NCBI RefSeq assembly: GCF_000737705.1
Contig: NZ_JPRH01000007.1
Location: 62,001-126,000, forward strand
From: Chryseobacterium soli
GTDB lineage: Bacteria > Bacteroidota > Bacteroidia > Flavobacteriales > Weeksellaceae
DNA: 64,000 bases
Direction: 5' to 3'
In this document: positions 60,867-64,000 of the stretch, one piece after another
Layout of the letters: each line of letters begins with the position of its first letter
Position numbering within the stretch: position 1 is the stretch's first letter
The notes under the pieces: generated by a model
What the model saw: only the letters and a program-made list of their open reading frames with translations
Told to the model about the DNA's origin: nothing
Databases searched by the model: none
Translations under genes and position numbers: made by a program

Positions 60867-61802
60867 ATGAGTAAGAAACATGTTGTCATCGCCGGACTTG
60901 GTGGTGTAGGCGGATATTTTGGTTTTAAAATCAACCAAACGAATGAAACCCTGCAACACCATACCATTTCCTTTATTGCAAGAGGAGAAACCTATAAAAA
61001 AGTAAAAGAAGAAGGGTTAACCTTACTTTCTCCTGAACATCCCGTAAGCCAGACGCATCCCGATGCTGTAGTGCAGCATATCAGTGAAATTAAAAATCCT
61101 GATCTGGTTCTGATCTGTGTGAAAGAATATGATCTGGAGAATGTCTGCAGTCAGTTGTTGCAGGTTATCCATAAAGATACGGTATTGCTTCCTATGATGA
61201 ATGGGGCCGATATCTACGAAAGAATACGAAAAGTGATTCCTGATAACGTGATTTTACCAACCTGTATTTATGTAGCTTCCCATATCAAAAAAAAAGGAGT
61301 GGTAGAACATAAAGGAAAGGCTGGAAAAATGATCGTAGGACGAGATCCGGAGCATTTTTCGGCAGATGTGGACTGGATTGTAAGTTTATTAAGAGACAGT
61401 AAAATTGATCTTGATTTTAAGGACAATTCATTAACGGATATCTGGACAAAGTTTATTTTTATATCAAGTTTCGGACTGGTGACTGCAAAGCATAATTCTT
61501 CCATTGGTATGGTTTGTACGGACGAATTACAGAAACAGGAAGCCACGGAAATCATGAAGGAAATACAGCAGATGGCTGACCGGAAAAATATTCCTCTTCA
61601 AAAGGATATTATTGAAAAAACATTTGAAAAAGCAGCCGGATTTCCTTCCGAAACTCCTACATCATTACAGCTGGATGTCAATTCAGGAAAAGAAAATAAT
61701 GAACTGGAATTATTAGGTGGTGCCGTCTTACAATTGGGTGCACAGCTTCATGTAGATACGCCTAATACTCAAAAGATATACGATGAAGTAAAAGCAAAAT
61801 AG
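60867..61802 (+). CDS. 2-dehydropantoate 2-reductase family protein (PanE/ApbA)
   Basis: 311 residues, the normal length. HVVIAGLGGVGGYFGFKI is the NADP-binding Rossmann motif; VLICVKEYDLENVCSQLLQV and LLPMMNGADIYERIRKVIP follow the family, and the C-terminal helical domain contains FETPTS-like PSETPTSLQLDVNSGKENNE with the conserved Glu-Asn pattern. The named reaction is NADPH reduction of ketopantoate in pantothenate synthesis, but many paralogues have other substrates and no pan gene is nearby. Confidence 0.85.
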   Translation: MSKKHVVIAGLGGVGGYFGFKINQTNETLQHHTISFIARGETYKKVKEEGLTLLSPEHPVSQTHPDAVVQHISEIKNPDLVLICVKEYDLENVCSQLLQVIHKDTVLLPMMNGADIYERIRKVIPDNVILPTCIYVASHIKKKGVVEHKGKAGKMIVGRDPEHFSADVDWIVSLLRDSKIDLDFKDNSLTDIWTKFIFISSFGLVTAKHNSSIGMVCTDELQKQEATEIMKEIQQMADRKNIPLQKDIIEKTFEKAAGFPSETPTSLQLDVNSGKENNELELLGGAVLQLGAQLHVDTPNTQKIYDEVKAK

Positions 61803-61813
61803 AGGAGTGCTGT

Positions 61814-61884
61814 TTAAGCCACCAAATTTTCTTAAAATGAGCTGAATATAGATCATAATATAACAGAAAAATTTGGTGGCTTAA
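61814..61884. repeat. 17-bp perfect inverted repeat with 37-nt loop
   Basis: 61814-61830 (TTAAGCCACCAAATTTT) is repeated inverted at 61868-61884. The loop is long for a terminator and no T-run follows on the plus strand. It could be a terminator variant, a small mobile-repeat relic or a structured leader for the TPR gene that starts 36 bp later. Confidence 0.7.
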
Positions 61885-61919
61885 TAAATAACTGATAATT
61901 TGGTTAAAAATCACAGTAT

Positions 61920-63071
61920 ATGAAAATCGGTCTTCCCTTGCTTTTTATGGTATGCATTTTTAATAATGCAACTGCACAAAAAGCGGATATAGATAAAGAA
62001 AAACTCCTCGGATATTACGAAACACAGCGTTACGCGGATGCTGCCCAATATCTGCAAAATATCTACCCTGAAAACACACAGGATATAAAAGCATTAACCC
62101 AGATGGCCTATTGCAATATGATGGCTGGGAAATTACAGGAAGCAGAAAAAAACTATCTTAAAGTAAATGCTATAGAACCCAGCAACCTCCCGGTTCTCTT
62201 TAGTTTGGCTCATATCAATTCCAGAAGGAAGAATGCTGCGAAAGCCAAATCCTATCTTCAGCAGATTATCCAGCTGGACAGCCTCAATTTCAATGCCTAT
62301 AAACAACTGGCGGTATTTGAAGATAAGCCTGAAACAAAACTTTCTTACCTCAAAAAAGCCAATACCCTGAATCCTGCAGATCCGGATGCTGCCTATGATC
62401 TGGCGATGCTGTACCGCGATCTCAGACAATATCAGCAGGGATATGATGTGCTTAAAACTGCCATTGTTGCGGATCCGGAAAATTTCACATTGCAGCAGAG
62501 TCAATTATCACTGGCAAATCAATTGGGTAAATACCAGGAAGTCGTTGAAACAGGAGAAAAACTGATGAAAGTAAATGCTGATCCGAATGTAATGAATGAT
62601 ATGGGACAGGCTTATTTTTACCTTAAAGACTATCAGAAATGCATCAGTTTTTATAGCATGTTAGAAGCTTTAGATATTCAGAATGAAGGAACTTTATATT
62701 ATATGGCTTTAAGCTATCGTGAATTGAAAGAATATGATAAAGCTGCTCTCTATGCCCAGAAAACCATAGATGAAGCTGTTTCAGATCATATTTCGGTCTA
62801 TTATGCTGCTTTGGCAGGAATTTACGAGGCTAAAAATCAATTTCCCGATGCACTTGTTGCGTATAAAAGAGGATTGACTTTTACAACTAGTAATGTCATT
62901 TATTACCGATTGGGCATTTTGTATGACCTCAATTTAAAACAACCTAAAAATGCAGTCAGCTATTATACGATGTACCTGAAAAACAAACCGGATCCGGAAA
63001 AAGAAACAGAGCAGATTAAGTATGCGCAATCCAGGATAGCTGCTTTAACCAATCCTAAAGAAGTTCGGTAA
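61920..63071 (+). CDS. Exported tetratricopeptide-repeat protein
   Basis: 383 residues with a signal peptide ending NATA. The rest is TPR-like helix pairs from about residue 30 to 370 (ALTQMAYCNMMAGKLQEAEK, LFSLAHINSRRKNAAKAKSY, YDLAMLYRDLRQYQQGYDVL, ALAGIYEAKNQFPDALVAYK). Probably a periplasmic scaffold. No partner is obvious. Confidence 0.85.
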   Translation: MKIGLPLLFMVCIFNNATAQKADIDKEKLLGYYETQRYADAAQYLQNIYPENTQDIKALTQMAYCNMMAGKLQEAEKNYLKVNAIEPSNLPVLFSLAHINSRRKNAAKAKSYLQQIIQLDSLNFNAYKQLAVFEDKPETKLSYLKKANTLNPADPDAAYDLAMLYRDLRQYQQGYDVLKTAIVADPENFTLQQSQLSLANQLGKYQEVVETGEKLMKVNADPNVMNDMGQAYFYLKDYQKCISFYSMLEALDIQNEGTLYYMALSYRELKEYDKAALYAQKTIDEAVSDHISVYYAALAGIYEAKNQFPDALVAYKRGLTFTTSNVIYYRLGILYDLNLKQPKNAVSYYTMYLKNKPDPEKETEQIKYAQSRIAALTNPKEVR

Positions 63072-63121
63072 AGAGCTGCTTTTGCAGGAATATATTGATT
63101 TACCTATTTATTTACACAAAT

Positions 63122-63144
63122 TAACCACTGCGAAACAGTGGTTA
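63122..63144. terminator. Hairpin between converging genes
   Basis: TAACCACTG, loop CGAAA, CAGTGGTTA: a perfect 9-bp stem. T-richness is moderate on both sides (minus side reads TTAATTTGT). Likely a shared weak terminator for the TPR and ferredoxin genes. Confidence 0.55.
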
Positions 63145-63173
63145 TATGATGAGACAGGTAATTAGAATTTTGA

Positions 63174-63521
63174 TTACGTATGAAGAAATCTCTGCCGGCT
63201 CAGGAGGACTTCCTCTGTTTCCCGATGGTCGGGATCGTCAACACAGCAGTCTACCGGGCATACCGCTTTACACTGCGGTTCCTCATGAAACCCTTTACAC
63301 TCCGTACATTTTCCGGCAAAAATGTAATAGACATCATCTGAAACAGCCTCGTTGAAAGCACTGGTATCTTTTTCTGTACCGTCAGGAAAAATTACTTTTC
63401 CGGAAAGTTTTGTTTTGTCCTGCCACCGCCAGTCAATAGCTCCTTCATAAATAGCCGAATTGGGACATTCAGGCTCACATGCACCGCAGTTGATGCAATC
63501 GTCTGTTATTTTTATTGCCAT
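63174..63521 (-). CDS. Ferredoxin with two [4Fe-4S] clusters
   Basis: 115 residues. [20 protein letters not shown] holds CxxCxxCxxxCP for the first cluster, and [20 protein letters not shown] the second with a longer inter-Cys insert, the alternating pattern of 2[4Fe-4S] Alvin-type ferredoxins. The insert between clusters ([20 protein letters not shown]) is typical of Bacteroidota members of this length. Cytoplasmic electron carrier. Confidence 0.92.
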   Translation of the reverse strand: MAIKITDDCINCGACEPECPNSAIYEGAIDWRWQDKTKLSGKVIFPDGTEKDTSAFNEAVSDDVYYIFAGKCTECKGFHEEPQCKAVCPVDCCVDDPDHRETEEVLLSRQRFLHT

Positions 63522-63596
63522 GCTGTTAATTGTTTAGACTCAATTATTTTATTTGAATAGATGATGAACAATACTCCGAATCTGAATTGTTTAAAA

Positions 63597-63637
63597 AAAG
63601 GGATTCTTTCAACAGGATTTTGTCTTAGAATCCCTTT
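63597..63637 (-). terminator. Intrinsic terminator of the FMN-reductase gene
   Basis: AAAGGGATTCT at 63597-63607 pairs with AGAATCCCTTT at 63627-63637 (19-nt loop). On the minus strand a T-run follows, about 50 bp after the stop of the gene at 63688. Confidence 0.75.
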
Positions 63638-63687
63638 ATTAAATTTAATCAAAAATAATGAACAATAGCTACAGAGTTCTGTTTATC

Positions 63688-64000
63688 TTATCTATAACTA
63701 TCAGCAAGTACAATTTTTTCTATTTTCTTGGTGGTTGCAATGTCAATCAGCCGGTCGAGTTTATCAGCATACATCGGGGTAATTCTGTTTTCCTGATCGA
63801 ATAAAGAAGTTCGGATCATAGCAACACTGAAGGGAAGCGGCCATGCCCGTAATGACTTGGCAATAGCATCCATTGTATTAATGCCCTGCATGGCCTGAAG
63901 ACCATCCGCCCAGCATACCATTCCTACCGTTTTATCGGTTAAATAAGGCTGAGGTGCATCCGCAGTGACTTCAAGCCAATCCAGGCAGTTTTTCATCACT
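63688..64000 (-). CDS. NADPH-dependent FMN reductase-like protein, partial
   Basis: Only the last 104 codons are in the window; the 5' end lies beyond 64000. MKNCLDWLEVTAD followed by KTVGMVCWADGLQAMQGINT and SLRAWPLPFSVAMIRTSLF match the second half of the flavodoxin-like NADPH-dependent FMN reductase/azoreductase fold, where the KNxLDWL helix contacts the flavin. The edge Met is internal, not a start. Confidence 0.75.
   Translation of the reverse strand, partial: VMKNCLDWLEVTADAPQPYLTDKTVGMVCWADGLQAMQGINTMDAIAKSLRAWPLPFSVAMIRTSLFDQENRITPMYADKLDRLIDIATTKKIEKIVLADSYR

Overview
The window looks like a chromosome segment of a low-GC Bacteroidota, most likely Chryseobacterium or a close Weeksellaceae relative. 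The basis is family content: GLPGLI and DUF4249 proteins, a TonB receptor with a carboxypeptidase-like N-terminal domain, secreted proteins starting after a signal peptide with QVGIGT, and several tiny precursors with the MKNLKKLSR...GG leader typical of that genus. Shine-Dalgarno signals are mostly weak and intergenic DNA is AT-rich. I saw no rRNA, tRNA, CRISPR array or intact insertion sequence.

Layout. 1-9.2 kb is an accessory stretch: a lipoprotein, a decayed sensor kinase, a VOC protein, a glycolipid-binding-like protein, a GH19 chitinase lipoprotein, an orphan receiver protein, unknown ORFs and three Cys-rich double-glycine leader peptides, two of them too short for routine ORF calling. 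9.2-20.2 kb is a molybdenum-cofactor and formate-dehydrogenase-like cluster built as two converging units. The plus unit is TSUP permease, moaD, moaE, fdhD, an unknown protein, an FdhF/YdeP-type oxidoreductase, a small PF00174-like protein and a bestrophin. The minus unit is moaA, moeA, moaC, mobA and a moeB-rhodanese fusion. 21.4-28.8 kb is one tightly packed signalling operon: REC-PAS kinase, 1203-residue CHASE3 hybrid kinase with three receivers, receiver, CheR, CheB, receiver. It ends at a strong terminator. 28.8-30.9 kb holds decayed genes around a fourth leader peptide and a GLPGLI protein.

30.9-35.6 kb carries egtD and egtB (ergothioneine synthesis) followed directly by a two-gene ABC importer of the betaine/ergothioneine type. 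Its substrate-binding domain is fused to the permease and has its two halves in swapped order compared with OpuBC/OpuCC/EgtU. 35.7-47.4 kb is mixed: an ECF sigma factor with a membrane partner, a di-haem peroxidase, a triple-PAS kinase next to an alpha/beta-hydrolase remnant, a solitary MreB, a beta-lactamase-fold hydrolase with TPRs, a DUF5700-like metallopeptidase and small proteins. 47.7-56.5 kb is a two-component system with a sigma54 activator, divergent from a MacA/MacB/TolC-type efflux operon. The intergenic region holds a good -24/-12 promoter and a 35-bp dyad centred about 109 bp upstream of the predicted start site. 56.6-64 kb has a DUF4249/TonB receptor pair, VOC, ketopantoate-reductase-like, TPR, ferredoxin and a partial FMN-reductase gene.

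The most interesting points are the apparent circular permutation in the ergothioneine-linked transporter, the family of leader peptides with 8, 6, 4 and 6 cysteines after the GG, and the sigma54 promoter/dyad module.
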